DNA of 64,000 nucleotides, taken from positions 85,960,001 to 86,024,000 of the forward strand of contig JAZHRO010000063.1 of assembly GCA_037157565.1 (NCBI GenBank). Direction: 5' to 3'. Within the stretch, counting starts at the first letter, position 1. Every line of letters begins with the position of its first letter. Both the position numbers and the translations under genes were made by a program. Below, in pieces: positions 21,348 to 33,019 of this stretch. The notes beneath the pieces are model-generated. The model ran no database searches. It was not told where the DNA came from and was given only the letters and a program-made list of their open reading frames with translations. The DNA is from Thalassia testudinum (lineage: Eukaryota; Streptophyta; Magnoliopsida; Alismatales; Hydrocharitaceae).

Positions 21348-23093
21348 TCATCCATCCTTCATTTTGTATATCCAATTTTTGACATTATGATGTCCTTTCA
21401 TCCCTACAAAACAAAGTGAGAGTTGTCTTTCCGGTATCCATTGTAAAGTGGATCCGTATTTGTTAGTGGTCTCCTTTAGAGGAGGGTCCTTTTTCGGCTC
21501 ACTTTGACTAGGTTCATAAAAGCCTAGTCCAAATTTACTTGAGGAAGGTTTTTGATGGGCAATGAGTTTGTCCAAGTTATCTTTCCCCTTTGTAAATTTG
21601 ACTAGGTCTTCAAGAAGTTGGTTTGACTTTTCTTTAAGATGATTTATCTCTATTTTCATTATGTCTAGTTTATCTTCTAATGCCCTAATTTCTACTCTAA
21701 GTAAGCCATTTTCATCCTTTTTAAAGGAGTTTGATTTTTCAAGCACATGGATTTTGTCGAGTAATTCTTCTCTATCTAAAAATTTTTGTTCACTCATTGC
21801 TATATACAAATCATTTGTTAATGACTCTTTCTCAATCATTAGATTTCTTACTTGCATATTTAAAGCAGTGGTTTCTTTTGTAAGAATTAGATTCTTTTCT
21901 TCAAGATCATTGATTAATCTCTTATTTTCTAAGTTTTCTTCTTTTAAAGCCTTACTTTGGGTTTTTGTTTTCTTAAGATCTACATATAGTGAATCAAAGG
22001 CATCTTGTAATTCATCTAAAGAGTAGGAGTTTACCTCAGGTTCCTCAGATTCAGACTCAGAACTATCATTTGTTGACATTAATCCCAAGCATGTTGTTTC
22101 TTCATTTGTTTCCTCCTCTTCTTCTTCGGAGGTGGTGTCATCCCACGTTGCTTGAAACGCCTTCTTCTTGAATCCTTTTGATTTGGAGATCTTCTTGTAG
22201 TCGGAAGGCTTCTTGGGTTTCTTCTCATCATCCCTTTTGAGTAAGGGACAATCTTTCCTTATGTGACCTCTCTTTTTGCAATTATAGCAAATTAGAGGTT
22301 CTTCCTCTCTTTTCCTTCCCTTCATCTCTCTTCTATTTCTAAGAAACTTTTTAAACTTTTTAGCTAATAAAACAAATTCTTCGTCATCGGTACTTACCGC
22401 ATCATCCGAAGTAGCTTTGAAGGCTAAGGTCTTCTTCTTTGGCTCCGATGAGATTGATTTCTTCTTTTGCTCCATTTTTTATTCATAAGCCACGAGATTC
22501 CCAAGTAGATTTTCCATGTCTAGATCCTCTACTTGGTTGGCTTCTTCTATTGTCGTTACCTTCTGTTCCCACTCAGGTCCAAGGGAGCGAAGGAGCATCC
22601 CTTGAAGCTCCCCCTCTATAAATGTCTTTCCTAAAGACTTGAGGTTATTCACGATTAACATGAATTGGGTGTACACGTCCCCAAGTCTTTCATTCTCCTT
22701 CATAGAGAAAGCTTCGAATTCCTGCGATAACAAGTTTATCTTTGAGGATTTAACTTTAGATGTACCTTCGTGAGTTACCTCCAAGGTTCTCCAGATCTCG
22801 TCAACGGTTTCGCATTGGCTGATGCGGTTGAATTCCTCCAAGCTGAGAGCACAGTAGAGTGAGTTCATTGCCTTGGCATTCAGTCCAAGGTGATGGATTT
22901 GCTCCACTGTGTAACCAATTTCTGGTTTCTCGGGAATGTTGTATGCGGATTCGCATTTCTCCCAAATGGAGAAATCGTTGGCTTGAAGCCACATCTTCAT
23001 TCTCAGCTTCCAGTAAGTGTAGTTGGTTCCTTCGAAGAGTGGTGGTCGAGTGGTGGATTGCCCCTCCAATCTGCTTGTGGAAATGACCTTCAT
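21348..23093 (-). pseudogene. gag: Copia gag with zinc knuckle
   Basis: Gag of the copia type starts at 23093 (MKVISTSRLEGQSTTRPP), just inside the primer site. The UBN2-like capsid region (YWKLRMKMWLQAND, then LEEFNRISQCETVDEIWRTL) fills the first 200 codons. An in-frame TAA at 22479-22481 interrupts, after which the same frame continues for 375 codons. A CCHC zinc knuckle (CYNCKKRGHIRKDC) is followed by acidic and lysine-rich segments and a long predicted coiled coil. The frame ends at 21348, just before protease. Length and order fit SIRE-type gag. Confidence 0.9.
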
Positions 23094-23134
23094 GTGATCT
23101 TTCCGCGGATGTTACTCCTGTAGGCGGAAAATCT

Positions 23135-23147
23135 TGCTCTGATACCA
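23135..23147 (-). other. Copia primer-binding site (initiator-Met tRNA)
   Basis: The minus strand reads TGGTATCAGAGCA, two bases after the 5' LTR end CAATTTCA. This is the standard plant copia site complementary to the 3' end of initiator-Met tRNA. Confidence 0.95.
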
Positions 23148-23149
23148 AA

Positions 23150-24758
23150 TGAAATTGCACTAGAGGGGGGTGAATAGTGAAATTATAGAATATTGTAATA
23201 CAAAAAATTCAATCACACAATGAACTCAATTCTTTTTAGGTGGAAACCCAAGATGGGTGAAAACCACCACCTAAGACAATCTCTTGACTTAGGATTTTTG
23301 ATCACAAGGCGATCAATCCACTAACCACACTACTTAAACGAGGGTAGTGTACCTCAATTACAAATCCCACCTCCGATCCCTAAACGGAGGTTTCTCCCTT
23401 CAAAATGAAGAGACGGGGACCCGACAGGCTGGATACCCAAAGTACAGAAATTAAGAAGTAAAATAACACCTATAGAGCACCTCAATAATTTAGTTGCTTT
23501 CTTATCTACTAAGCATGAAAAGAACTCCCTGATGATTTTCAGAATGGAGTGTGCCAGGAGTATGGATTTGCCCTTTGATCAGAGTATTAGCACAGCACAA
23601 GGGCAAGATGGAGCTTAGAGTAGTGAGCAAGAGATTTTTCTAATGGAATTGTATCTCAAGAGGTGTGTCTTGCCTAAGAGGAGTTGTAGTCTATTTATAG
23701 GCAAGTTTGGAACCTTCAAGAACACTTGGAAGAGCTCTTCTAGCCATTGGAGACAAATCCCAAGAGTTTAGGACGAAATCCACACAAAATCAGGGTAATG
23801 ATGAGTCTGACAGCAATATCAGACGTCTAATTATAGGATCAAACATCTTATAGGATGTCTGATTATTCTTCTGGTCGTCTAATACTGTAGGCCATCCAAG
23901 ACAGACTCCATTGGATCAAAAGAAGGACGTCTGATATTTTCACATAAGACGTCTGATTATTTTATTGGACGTCTAATGAAGGGTGGATTCGTTCCTGTTA
24001 TCTTCAGATCAAAATAAGGTTCTAGGTTTAGAGGATCAGACGTCGTTATGGACGTCTGGGGACATCACCAGACATCTAAAAACCTAAATACTCTTCCCTA
24101 CTTTTTCTGCCAAAAGATTATGTGGCCGTAAATAGATACGCGCAGAAAATCATGGCCAACGGTTCAAAGGCAGACGTCTGGAAGTCAGTCAAGACGTCTG
24201 GAAATTATTTTTGCCTAAGCCAAGTCTAACAGTTAGTATGAGGACATCTGGGTAAAGAATCAGACATCTGTGTAAGGTTATCGACGTCTGAAAGTGAAGT
24301 CATTCGACTGATGTTTATGAGGAGACAAACAAAGGCAGAACTCTTTGAAATTAGACGTCTGAGACACTTGTCATATGTCTTATAGTGGAAAATCAAACGT
24401 CTGACAATTGTCCTGGACGTCTGATAAAAGTATAAATGTTGGGTTTTTGTTTCTAATTTATCCTAAGTGTAGAGAGCCTAAGTTAGCTATTTATAGGTTA
24501 TGTTTGGGGGCTCTTTACAATATTTCTAGACTCAAATAAAATGAAAATTACAACCTTTGAAAGTTTACATGAAAAAGCCTAAGACCTAATACTTATGCTA
24601 CTTGTCTTCACGCTTTTAATCTCATCTTGGAAAGCTTTTTGAAATCCTGCAAATATGTTATTACAGAGAGAAAACAATATGCTACTCTTTATTTTTTATT
24701 TCATTTTCTTCATTTTGTAAAATCATCAAAATCTTATATGCGAGTGGTTGAACTAACA
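23150..24758 (-). repeat. Copia element 5' LTR
   Basis: This is 1609 bp, the partner of 13799-15401. Differences include CpG-type losses inside several palindromes (GACGTC to GACATC at about 24071, 24243 and 24263), and a 9-bp insertion near 24707. The GACGTC array is at 23822-24421 and the TATA box at 23691-23699 (minus). Confidence 0.95.
23822..24421. repeat. GACGTC palindrome array in copia 5' LTR
   Basis: Same array as 14472-15071, with the same 20-bp pair spacing but fewer intact sites. The changes between the two are largely CG to CA or TG. Confidence 0.9.
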
Positions 24759-25239
24759 AAATCCCCCCATAGATTCTTGTATGCAATCATTTTCTGGTAG
24801 TTAGATTTACAATTTTAAGCATTCATGTACAAGCTTTCTTCTACCTTCCATGTTGCAAACACTCTCTTGAATGAATAGAAGATATATTTTTATATAAATG
24901 TCTATGTGTTGAGAATCACCATGAGCTTATTGCAATAACTTTTGAGTGATTAATGTTGCCTGTTTTTAATTCCTGATATACTTGCAACAAAGCATGTCGT
25001 ACTTCAATATGTAAAGCATGTCGTACTTCAATATGTAATAATCATAAATCGGCGTGTGATTTTAAACGAAGAAGAGCGGCAAAAAGATTGATTTCAAAAG
25101 TAAATCAAATACCTCCCAGAGACGAACGACCAGGACTCAAGTCTCGTAATCTTTACAAACTTAATTTTTTATGAACGTTTTTGCATGACTATACTATGAT
25201 TCCGACGACTTTCAAAATGCGCAAGAACGGATTCCATCA
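24759..25239 (+). repeat. Solo LTR B, second part
   Basis: Continuation of LTR B after the AAATC duplication (24759-24763). It holds a short direct duplication (AAAGCATGTCGTACTTCAAT, at about 24994 and 25014) absent from C. It ends ATTCCATCA and is followed by the AGGAT duplication (25240-25244). Confidence 0.88.
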
Positions 25240-26784
25240 AGGATGCATCCTGGGATTTGTGAGACTTGGAGCGAGCTTCAAGTGAGCTTGAAACTTCCTG
25301 GTAGTGGCGGCTGCACCCTAGGTACCTGAAATCCAAGATACGGCCTCTCAGCCTTATTAGAAATGCTGAGGAGGATCGTAGAACGTTGACGAATGTAACG
25401 GTGGAAGTGGCGTCGCGTGCGAGTGGATGTAGAGGCCTGTCAACCTTGCAGAATGTGTGTGAAAGTGTGTGAGTCAAGGAAGGTGATAGAGAGGATAATC
25501 CCTTCAATTACTTGAGGGGTTTTAATCGATGGGTCGAGGCGACAATGAGGAGCGTGGAAGCGACGCAGTTGGGTAAATGTGGAAGCTGTTAGGGCTCGCC
25601 AGAGGTATGCCGGCGAGGTGGAAGATGGAGGGCGTTCGGGCGAGTCGGCGGTTGAATTGGAGTTGCGAATGCATGGAAATGACAAGTGGAAGATGAGGTA
25701 TCGATAGGGCTAGATAAAAGATGAAGTAAGGTAAAGGCGACGTTGGTTGTGGTGTGGTCAACACCAGGGACGAAGGTGGCTCTGGTTGGGGTAAGACGGC
25801 GAGGAAGATGGAGGGAGAGACGCCCGCTGGTATGGTGCGACGCGAGGGAAGACGAGGAAGATGAATCCGCTAATGGTATTGCAGATGGATGATGAGGGAG
25901 GTTGGCGATGGATGATGAGGGAGGTCGGGAGGAATCGCCGGAGCTCGAGGAGCCTTTCGACCAAAATAGGAAGGAGGAATGTGGGGAGTTTCCGGCCAAA
26001 ATCGAGCTTGGGCTCGATGGTATGCATTAGGGCTTCTTTTATAGGCCTCTGGAGGATGATTTGAGCTTAGGAAGCAAGCTTCCCAAGCTTGGAATGTTCA
26101 CCGGAGATGGAAGCTTGAAATATACCCGAATCTCTCATGCATTTGCATGAGAGATTGGGAAGGTTGTAGGGCTTAGGATCTGGCTCAAAAGGAAGGAAAT
26201 TCCTTGACGAACTTCCCTTTCAAATCTGAGAGGGATTTGTCAAGGAATCAAGGAGAAAATGCCAAATAAAGCTTGCCGGAGTTTTAAGATTAGGATTTCA
26301 TGGTGGCAGGGACCTATTTGTGAAGAAGACAACAAAGATGGGGGGATATTTGTAAGAAATTCAAAAGCTAAGGGGCCATGTGAAATAAAGAAAATAGCCT
26401 TAGACCAAAGTGCAAACTAGTTCGAAACAATCTCAGATTGAGCCCAAACTTTGGTACAAACCAAATTTGTAACTAAGGAATCCAATGGTGAAGTTGGATT
26501 TTGGTTTTGACCTAGTTTGACTGGGTAATTTGCATAATTATCCAAATTAGGGCAAATGTCTGTCTGAGACTCTGTTTTAGGTCAAGTCAGGTTCCAATGG
26601 TCAAATTGAAGGTACCAAACCCTAAAGAATATTTTTCTATGATTTTTAGAGGGTTTAGGTGAATTTTATCCTGACCAAAACCTCAATTAATTAAGCGGGT
26701 CTATTTTTAGGGTTTCAGATGTCATTTAATTCCTGAAACGCGCAAAAACACTTTTCTGTCTATTTAACCCACTTATTACACTCT
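25240..26784 (-). repeat. LTR G, second visible segment
   Basis: Family-epsilon LTR on the minus strand, homologous to E (29040 onward) and H (55740 onward). It shares the block AATCCAACTTCACCATTGGA and a TATA box (TATAAAAG, minus, at 26035-26042). It is interrupted on one side by solo LTR B and on the other by solo LTR F. ORFs on the minus strand here (25440-26027) have no family features. Confidence 0.8.
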
Positions 26785-27584
26785 TGACGAGTCGATTGTT
26801 CACTTTAAAGTCGTTTGTAGTTTTATGTGGTGGAAAAATGACTAATCAACAATTAATATAATCACTCAATTAGGAGTGGGTCGTGTCCACAGGAAGGCAA
26901 TAATGCAATAATATCTCAATTATTTTGTATTCGTTCAATCTCGTGAGAAATCCATAGTCAAATCTGACATGAAATGCGACGAAAAGAAGATGCACAATAT
27001 CTTGAAAACATAAGGGTAGATGTGCAATTTTTCCTCACTGAAATATTCAATAAACATGTGATGATTTTATGCAATTTTCCATTGACATGTATTAAAGAAA
27101 ATTTATGAACATTTAAATTCCAAAACCAATGTCAAACAATATTAATTACAAAAGCCACGTAATTGTAAGAGAACTTGAGTATAAAGTTGTAAATTTTACC
27201 ATAATAAAATATTCATAAACCAAAATTCTTTTTCCTGGCAATGGCATGAAATGTAATAACTAATTAAGTCCATAACAGAGCATTTTACCTCTCTCCTCCT
27301 CGCGATCGGGAGAGAGGTTCAATCGAGGAGAGGTTTGCACAGGCGGTTGGCTGAAGTGAGGCCGTCACGGTGGTGGAAGCCGCACGTCGAGTAGTGGCCG
27401 GAGTCGGCCGGACGGAGCTCCGACGAAGGTGGCTGTCAACAGTGGCTGCAGCTTCTAGAAGAGGGGCGGCAGTGCGCGCATGTTGAGCGCTGCTGCAGGT
27501 GGTGCACGCGCACGCACTGGTGTTGCGGGCGTGCTGGAGTTGAGCGCACGAAGGGTTGCTGGCGGGCATGCGCTGGAAGCTGGA

Positions 27585-27716
27585 GGTGATGCTGCTGCAG
27601 GCTGTAGGCGTGGCGCGGGAAGGCTGCAGCTGCTGCTGGAAGGCGCTGGAGGTGATGCTGCTTCAAGCAATAGGCGTGGCGCAGGAAGGCTGCAACTGCT
27701 GCTGGAAGGCGCAGGT
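27585..27716. repeat. 66-bp tandem duplication in solo LTR F
   Basis: Two units begin GGTGATGCTGCT at 27585 and 27651. They share GGCGTGGCGC and GCTGCTGGAAGGCGC. Open frames through it encode Ala/Pro-rich sequence and are best explained by base composition. Confidence 0.8.
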
Positions 27717-28169
27717 GCGCTACAGATGGCAGGGAGCGTTGCAGGCGGAAGAGGCGCTACAGGGTGCTGGCGAGTGCGCGCTGGAAGCTGGCGGTGAGGC
27801 ACAGCAGGGGCATGCACAGGCGGAAGGCGTGGCGCGAGAAGGCTGCAGCTACTGCTGGATGCTGCTGGCCGTGCCCGCCTTGCGTATGGCTGGAGGTGTG
27901 CAGGGGAAAGCTGCAGGAGGTGTGGCCCTGCTGCAGGCGTGCGTTCGGGCACTGCAGCCGTAAGGGTGTGCTTCTGCAGGAAGTGCGTATGCGTGCGGTT
28001 GGTGTGGGCGTGAAATGGAGGTTGCTGTCGCAAATGTGCAACAGGAAGGCGCGTGTGGGCTAGGGATGGCGTTGGAGGATGGAAGGGTCGTGCGGTGTAG
28101 CTGTGACTGGTGGCTGGAAGAAGAACTAAGGACAGGGAAGGAAGATGAAGGTGTGTTGTAGGAGCTTCA

Positions 28170-28195
28170 GACGTCGGGGAAACTTTTCGGACGTC
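28170..28195. repeat. Isolated GACGTC pair in solo LTR F
   Basis: Exact GACGTC at 28170 and 28190, 20 bp apart. The spacer is unrelated to those of the other families. Confidence 0.85.
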
Positions 28196-29740
28196 TTAAC
28201 TGACTGAGGAGTGAAATTGCAGTGGCTGTGGCGGTGGTTGTTGGTGACGATGTCGAGGGAGGTGCACACTGAGGTGCTCACGGTAATGCGGACGAGCTCC
28301 GGATGGCGGTGTGGCCTGTCACACCACACACCCATGGTGGTCGAGACTCATCGCCACAGTTGAGGCCAGCGGTGTGGAATGGATGAGAGACGAACTCTCT
28401 GCACAGTGGTGGTCGGGGATGGAGGCCTCCTAAGCTCGACTGCCTCCTCCTCTCTTTTGAATCAGCTGCCGGACCAGATCCAACACATCCACTCCTCCTT
28501 GATTGGGTTCTTCACTGCGGCAGCTGGAGGAAGAAATGCAGCCGTTGCACGTAGAAGAAGAATAAAAAAAATAATGATAAAATATTATGGTTATTTATAT
28601 ACAAACCCTCAACTTTTATGTTAACCTAAATTAATGCATGCAATGTACCTAATTAGTTAACTAATGCAATTCTAAGTTAATTCTAAATGCATTTAAATAT
28701 GAATAAGATTAATGAATTATGTAATTAAATTAAAAATATGAATTAATATATTTACATCCTAATTTATGCTAAATAAATGTTAGAATTAACCTAATGTCTA
28801 GTGATGAGAGCCTCATCATGAGCCATAACTAGCTCATTTTGACCCAATAAAGAAGATAAAAGCTCCTACATAACCTAGAAAAAGGCCTAAATGAAGGAAT
28901 AAGTGCTCTGAGAAAAAAACATGAATTAAAGGTTAAAACTGCAATTTTACCATTGCAGTACATAAACGGGTTTCCTCAAAGGCAAAACATAGGTCAAATG
29001 GTCTAAATGAGATAAAAAGTGGGTTGAGTCAATCAGAAATGGGTTCATGTGCAATTTAGGAATTAAATGACATTTGGTAACCCTAAAACAGACCCGCTTA
29101 AATTAACAAGGTTCCAGTCAGGATAAAAATCAAGTAAACCCTCTAAAAATCATGGAAAAATATCCTCTAGGGTTTAGAACATTTAATTTGTCCTTTGGAA
29201 CCCAGTTTGACCTAGATTAGGGTCCTAGCTCTTCAAGTAACCTAATTTGGGTTTTTACGTAAAATATCCAGTCAAACATGGTCAAACCTAAAATCCAACT
29301 TCACCATTGGATTCCTTAGGTCCAAATTATGTTTATACCAAAATTTTGACCTAAAGGGAGGTCATCTTGACCTACTTTGCAATTTAGGACACCCAAATCA
29401 CAACTTGGTCCCTATCTTTTGAAAATCATTGCAGAGAGCCCCCTAAGTTCCTCGCTACCTTTGCAATCAGGTCCTTCCGCCATTGTTAGGGCAGAACCGA
29501 TCTCCGGTGAGGTTTAGAGGGGGATTGCTCTCTAATTCCTCAGAGATTCCCTCCCAGAAATGGAAGGGAGATTCTCTGAGGAATTTTCTTCCATCTAAGG
29601 CCAATCACAATCTTTAGTGTGAACCCAATCTCTCGTGCGAATGCACGAGGGATTTGGGTATCTTAACCTATTTCCTACTCCGGCGAGCCATCAGAGGCAA
29701 TAGGTGTGCCCTCCACGCTCTGAAAGCACGGCCTAGTACC

Positions 29741-29748
29741 TATAAAAG
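29741..29748 (+). promoter_or_regulatory. TATA box in solo LTR E
   Basis: TATAAAAG in the context GTACCTATAAAAGAACCC. The equivalents are 56434-56441 in H and 26035-26042 (minus) in G. Confidence 0.7.
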
Positions 29749-31314
29749 AACCCACACCTCTGGCCGCTCAATTTTAGCTTGACTTGGCCGAAGGTCCACC
29801 TCCAATTCGTCTCTTCTTCTCCGGCCAAGCGTCCAGCAAGCTCCGGCGAGCTCCCTGTCCCTTCTTCTTCACTCTACCACAAAACCAGTGGCAGAGACAC
29901 CTTCCTGATTCTCCTCCGCGTCGCGCAATACCCGCGCACACCGCCTCAGCCCCGTCGTCGCCGCCGTCTTCCTCCACTAGGCAGCGTCTTCTCCGATGAC
30001 AGCAGGTACAGCTGTCCGCCCTCCGTCCCCCTTCATCCCTACAATTAGGTTAGAACTACTCCCCGTATTCCCCTCTCTCTTTTCCCCCTATTATTTCATT
30101 TAATCGACCCTCGACCATCGCTGACCACCCTCATCTTCCACGTCTCCGACCGATCTCCGGCGAGCCGCTCCCACCATTCCACCCCTCCACACAGCTCGCC
30201 AACCATCTCATAAGCTCCACCTCACCACAAGGAACACTTTCCGCCCCTCCACTGCCACTCCACACCTCCGCAGTAACCCCCCGAACAACCCCACACCTCC
30301 GGCCACAGGTTGACCTAGGCACGCACGCCTAGGCCGTCCTGCGGCCTGCAGCACCATGCACCACCTTCTCCATGCCATGGCGAAGGTGCCCAACTGGTCT
30401 GATTAGGCCAATAGGCCGTGTTTGTGATTGACAGGATTTCGCCCCTGCCTCCATTGACGACATTTGAAGCAGCTTCGCAACAGCTCCAGGCATCAGGTCT
30501 TCCAGGCTTCAGGTGCAGTAGATGCGCGCGAGTAGTGCGAAGCCACGAGTCCAGCAAGGAGCGCTGAGAAGTCTGCAGCTGTGGCGATTGCATGCAAGTC
30601 TGCGGGCACGCGCGAGATTGGGCCAGACTTAGTCCCACATCGTGGAAATACAAGGTGCCGCTGTAGTATAAGTTGAATTTGTGATATTGTTTGGTTCCCT
30701 CCGAACGCACAAGGGTGAGGTCCCTCACCTGCCCTAGCACCCACCTCATCTGCGGTTTCACCTCGCGGATCTGGCGGGATCTGACCCGACCCATCCTTTG
30801 CACTCCTCGCACATCACCCCACCTGCCGGTGCGCCTGGTCCCGGGTACGAAATCCGACCCGATTACCCGTGTAGCTCTGGGAGAGCGTCCTTGAGTGAAT
30901 TGCATAGAAAGAGAGAGACGTTTGGGTAGAGGGAAAGGGGTAGGTTTTGCTCTGTGCAGGTAGGCTGAACGTTGAGGAAGAAAGACTTAGCCGCGAGGAA
31001 GAAGAAGAGAAGGAAGAAAGAAGGCAAGGCAGAGAAGAGCAGGAAGAAAGGACTGCAAGAGAAGAAGCTGAGCAAGGCAGAGAAGAGAAGGAAGAACAGA
31101 GACCAAGGAAGAAAGAGAAGCCTTTGCAAAAGAAGAAGAAGAACAAGGCAGAAGAGAGACTGCAGAGATAGAAGAGAGGCCAAGTGAAGACTACAAAGAG
31201 AAGAGAAGAGAAGAGGAAGAAGAAGCCTTCGCAGAAGCCAAGATCAGAAGGAAGAAGGAGAGACTGCTGAGAAGAAGAGAAAGAAATATCAGAAGAGAAG
31301 AATAATACTTTTAA

Positions 31315-31340
31315 GACGTCTAATCTTGTGATCAGACGTC
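31315..31340. repeat. Isolated GACGTC pair in solo LTR E
   Basis: Exact GACGTC at 31315 and 31335, 20 bp apart, near the 3' end of the LTR. The spacer is TAATCTTGTGATCA. Confidence 0.88.
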
Positions 31341-31588
31341 CAATTTCATTTCTTTTGTCATAATTACTTTTAACCGCATACATTCATATTTGAATTAGAG
31401 TTTTGAGTAAATTAGAGTGTTCAATTACATTTGAGATTAGTAGTAAATTCCAATTGCTCCCTGTGTTCAACCTCGGATACTCCGATTTTCGAGGAATAAA
31501 AACTCTTTATTTGTTTGAACGCTTTGTCGGCTATATTACAACGTGACATTCTCTTTAAAACCCGCACAAAAGCGTGACGAACATCTAG

Positions 31589-31629
31589 GCACTTAAATAC
31601 TTAAATAGCCCACAAATATTGGCTAATCA
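31589..31629 (-). repeat. Solo LTR F, 5' tip
   Basis: The first 41 bases of LTR F on the minus strand, separated from the rest by solo LTR E. It ends at the ACTCT duplication. Confidence 0.8.
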
Positions 31630-31847
31630 ACTCTTAAGACCATTTGACCTTTGTTTAACCCCTGAGAGAACCCGTGGTTATTTTGTTTTTGTGATAGAAT
31701 GGTAAATTTGCAGAAATAACCATGTATTCTTATCTTCTCAAATCAATGTTTTGTGCCCTTAAGACCTTCTAATGGATATGTAGGAGCTTTTATTAACTTA
31801 ATCAGATCAAACTAAGCTAGTTATAGCTCATGATGGTGTTCCCATCA
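31630..31847 (-). repeat. LTR G, 5' tip
   Basis: On the minus strand it begins TGATGGGAACACCATCATGAG, matching the first bases of H (55497) and E (28802). It runs about 210 bp to the F insertion. Confidence 0.82.
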
Positions 31848-33019
31848 CATCCTCTCAGTATAGGCAAAGCAAAAATTGAACCACACGATCTCAATCGTGC
31901 AGTTGCAAACGTGACATGTCACCAATAGCACAGACATGCAATACGATGCGCTATTACACGTGCCATCTGATGCGGACTTGAGGCATGATGAGAAGTGGCT
32001 CCTGACCTTACAATCTTCATCGAACGATTGCCATCAATGCTCACTATGCCTATTCAAAATGTGAAGCGCGAGCTTCGTGCGATCTCGTGCGTTGGATGGG
32101 CATTTGACGGCTGGGCCAGCTACTTGAGCAGCGAGTATGCAATCGTTGGTCATTGGATTAGCAATCAACGGTCTCCATGCTATCACGTGTTAGCACGAGG
32201 AGAAATTTCACGCTGAGGGCATGATCTGAGGGCTTTGGAGGTGTGATATGAGCCGTACGATTGCAATTGGATGGCCCACGATCCATCGAGGGATGTGGCA
32301 TGAGTTAGGGGCTTGAAATACCTATTTTCCCTCGATTTTCACCTATATAAAGGCCCTACATCCTCTCCTCATTCTTCATCTCTTCCTAGCTCTTCCTCTC
32401 CCCCTCCAAAGTTCTAAAGAGCTGGTCCCAAGCCTGGGATGCTCCATTAGAGTAGAAAATAAATATTTTTTCCCTCACTTGTCATCCTCGTTTGTGGAGC
32501 ATCCCGTGGCCATCTTCTCACCACGTTTGTGAAGTAAACTCTGCTTTGACTCTTCCCTGTCTCATCCCCGATTTGTCCATCTTCGTCCTCCCTCTTCTAG
32601 CTCCTCACCACTCTCTTCCTAGTGCTCCATCAACGGAGCTCGTCTTCCAAGCAGCCGTCGAGGAGGATATCTCTCATCTCTATCTTTTTATTGCTTTCAT
32701 AGTGTAGATTTGATTTCTGCAAGTAGTGTAATAAACATTTTACCCATATAATATCTGTTTCTCTCTCTCTCTCTCCCTCTCCCTCTCCCTCTATTTCTCT
32801 CTCTTATTTTGGTAGTAGATTAACTAGATATTTGGCCTTGATCTCTTACCTTATAAAAATCTAAAAAAAATAGAAAAACACAAAAATACCAAAAACAAAT
32901 AAAGCAAATGAAGATTTCTAAAATCAAATGTTTGCTTCCCCATGTTCAACCTGGGACTCACCTCGAGTTTTGGTTATAAATATTATTTGACGATCGGAAT
33001 ATCTTGCGAATTTGCAACA
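31848..33019 (+). repeat. LTR I', 3' part
   Basis: The end of a gypsy LTR whose beginning lies beyond G and outside the window. A TATA box (TATATAAAGG, 32343-32352), a CT-rich microsatellite (32758-32808) and a terminal segment resembling other LTR ends here (CATGTTCAACCTGGGACTCA) are seen. It ends TTTGCAACA and is followed directly by gag-like sequence with no primer-binding site, so it is an LTR inserted in element I, not the 5' LTR of I. Confidence 0.65.
32758..32808. repeat. CT-rich microsatellite in LTR I'
   Basis: Repeats of CT and CCCTCT. Similar CT tracts sit at the same relative place in LTR K (39743-39778) and LTR L (about 43447-43470). Confidence 0.85.

Larger units (their letters stand above)
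13799..24758 (-). mobile_element. Complete Ty1/copia retrotransposon, SIRE/Maximus type
   Basis: A 10,960-bp element on the minus strand with two 1.6-kb LTRs, a 5-bp target duplication (AAATC), an initiator-Met primer site, gag with a zinc knuckle, and protease-integrase-RT-RNase H in the copia order. An env-like ORF downstream of pol and a polypurine tract follow. By eye the LTRs differ at about 40 positions in 1600, mostly transitions, making this the youngest datable insertion here. Stops and frameshifts mean it is probably no longer autonomous. It is nested in solo LTR B. Confidence 0.95.
26785..28801 (-). repeat. Solo LTR F, main part
   Basis: On the minus strand it starts at 31629 (TGATTAGCCAATATTTG), is interrupted by E, resumes at 28801 and ends at 26785 (GACTCGTCA). 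Without E it is about 2058 bp. The flanking duplication is ACTCT on the plus strand (26780-26784 and 31630-31634). A TATA-like TATATAAATA (minus, 28592-28601) lies upstream of a GC-rich region (27285-28380) with a 66-bp tandem duplication (27585-27716). Confidence 0.8.
28802..31583 (+). repeat. Solo LTR E (family epsilon), 2.8 kb
   Basis: It begins TGATGAGAGCCTCATCATGAG and ends AGCGTGACGAACA, flanked on both sides by TCTAG (28797-28801 and 31584-31588). A TATA box (TATAAAAG, 29741-29748) divides U3 from a transcribed part that includes a GA-rich purine tract (30960-31300). LTR-type terminal sequence (CCCTGTGTTCAACCTCGG) precedes the end. No internal region follows, so this is a solo LTR. G and H are relatives. 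Confidence 0.88.

Noticed and set aside
27285..28063. Several overlapping Ala/Pro/Arg-rich ORFs on both strands
   Set aside because: They overlap each other in the GC-rich part of solo LTR F, follow a 66-bp duplication and have no domain; composition explains them.
30814..31383. 189-codon minus-strand ORF rich in Ser, Leu and Phe
   Set aside because: It is the complement of a GA-rich purine tract in LTR E (GAAGAAGAG repeats), not a membrane protein.
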